A DNA stretch of 13,483 nucleotides, from positions 1 to 13,483 of the forward strand of contig NZ_JAKEDR010000090.1 in NCBI RefSeq assembly GCF_023653455.1, in the 5' to 3' direction. The notes under the pieces are model-generated. The model worked only from the letters and a program-made list of their open reading frames with translations, had not been told where the DNA came from and searched no databases. The translations under genes were made by a program, and so were the position numbers. Shown in pieces: positions 13,334-13,483 of this stretch. The first letter of the stretch is position 1; each line of letters starts with the position of its first letter. This stretch comes from Paraclostridium ghonii. GTDB lineage: Bacteria; Bacillota; Clostridia; Peptostreptococcales; Peptostreptococcaceae.

Positions 13334-13384
13334 AGTTTTCTCCTTATATAATTTCTCATTCTGTTAACTTATTTATATTTGAAT

Positions 13385-13451
13385 CTCGACCCCGATAGGG
13401 TTTACAATGGTTTCACCACAAAACACATTCCCCCTATAGAAAGGAGTCGAG
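13385..13451 (+). promoter_or_regulatory. Folded leader that may mask the RBS of the last reading frame
   Basis: CTCGAC (13385-13390) pairs with GTCGAG (13446-13451), and ATAGGG (13395-13400) pairs with CCCTAT (13432-13437). A small TGGT-TTC-ACCA hairpin lies within the apex. The right-hand arm directly adjoins and partly includes the Shine-Dalgarno AAAGGAG (13440-13446), and CC at 13391-13393 can pair with its GG. This locally G+C-richer, highly folded stretch stands out from the surrounding A+T-rich DNA. I do not recognise it as a known riboswitch class. Confidence 0.5.
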
Positions 13452-13455
13452 AAAA

Positions 13456-13483
13456 TTGAAACCTACGGTTAAATGCCCTGAAT
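13456..13483 (+). CDS. Start of a truncated reading frame, possibly a transposase
   Basis: A TTG codon at 13456-13458 lies 9 bases after AAAGGAG and opens a frame reading LKPTVKCPE up to the window edge (Met-initiated in reality). Only nine codons are visible. An N-terminal basic segment followed by Cys-Pro-Glu would fit the zinc ribbon (CPxC) that begins many insertion-sequence transposases, and a folded, RBS-masking leader is also typical of transposase genes. This is a guess from very little sequence. The other nearby ATG (13473) reads into a stop after one codon. Confidence 0.35.

Noticed and set aside
13385..13451. Possible c-di-GMP, SAM, fluoride or preQ1 riboswitch
   Set aside because: None of the conserved core sequences of those classes is visible; only generic stems can be supported.

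Overview
This is a strongly A+T-rich Gram-positive, endospore-forming chromosome segment, most likely from a clostridial organism. Peptostreptococcaceae such as Paraclostridium, Paeniclostridium or Romboutsia is my best guess from codon use and gene content, but it is an inference. The evidence is a cotJA-cotJB-cotJC spore-coat operon, an intracellular subtilisin with a Bacillus-like propeptide, strong AGGAGG-type ribosome binding sites, U-tract intrinsic terminators, a WalR-type operator in front of a cell-wall hydrolase, and YaiI/YqxD.

Layout, left to right. Positions 1-271 hold no gene but contain a strong bidirectional terminator hairpin and a second, looser inverted repeat. Then come, on the minus strand: an intracellular S8 serine protease (272-1177); a membrane-microdomain pair, nfeD (2253-2678) followed by a stomatin/SPFH gene (1300-2238), translated as a coupled operon; a membrane-anchored protein with 11 MORN repeats (2766-3941); an orphan PTS-EIIC-like membrane transporter (4139-5152); a DEDDh exonuclease with an unassigned C-terminal half (5302-6318); and a TtcA-like tRNA thiolation enzyme (6446-7306). 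The plus-strand cotJABC operon (7581-8636) ends convergently against a small unknown gene (8685-9092, minus). A secreted three-SH3b NlpC/P60 peptidoglycan hydrolase (9210-10337, minus) is divergent from a topoisomerase III (10590-12752, plus), which converges on yaiI/yqxD (12881-13333, minus). The last ~100 bases hold a folded leader and the first nine codons of a plus-strand reading frame that runs off the window.

Themes. Most genes are monocistronic, each with its own promoter-like sequence and terminator, so this looks like core chromosome rather than a genomic island. Three genes concern the envelope (SPFH/NfeD, MORN, NlpC/P60) and one operon the spore coat. Terminators here are very compact: in at least five places the stop codon lies inside the terminator stem.

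The items most worth a second look are: a natural nine-residue deletion in the protease that removes the classical subtilisin calcium-site-A loop, together with loss of the matching Asp ligand; a 144-bp nested palindrome between topB and yaiI; a topoisomerase III in which several normally invariant motifs are altered; a perfect WalR box at the NlpC/P60 promoter; and a hairpin that appears to occlude the ribosome binding site of the truncated last gene. I did not find a clearly new multi-gene defence or mobile system.

Several start codons were moved from the longest reading frame because the Shine-Dalgarno sequence lies inside it. This applies to the transporter, the exonuclease, CotJA, the 135-aa protein and the NlpC/P60 protein.
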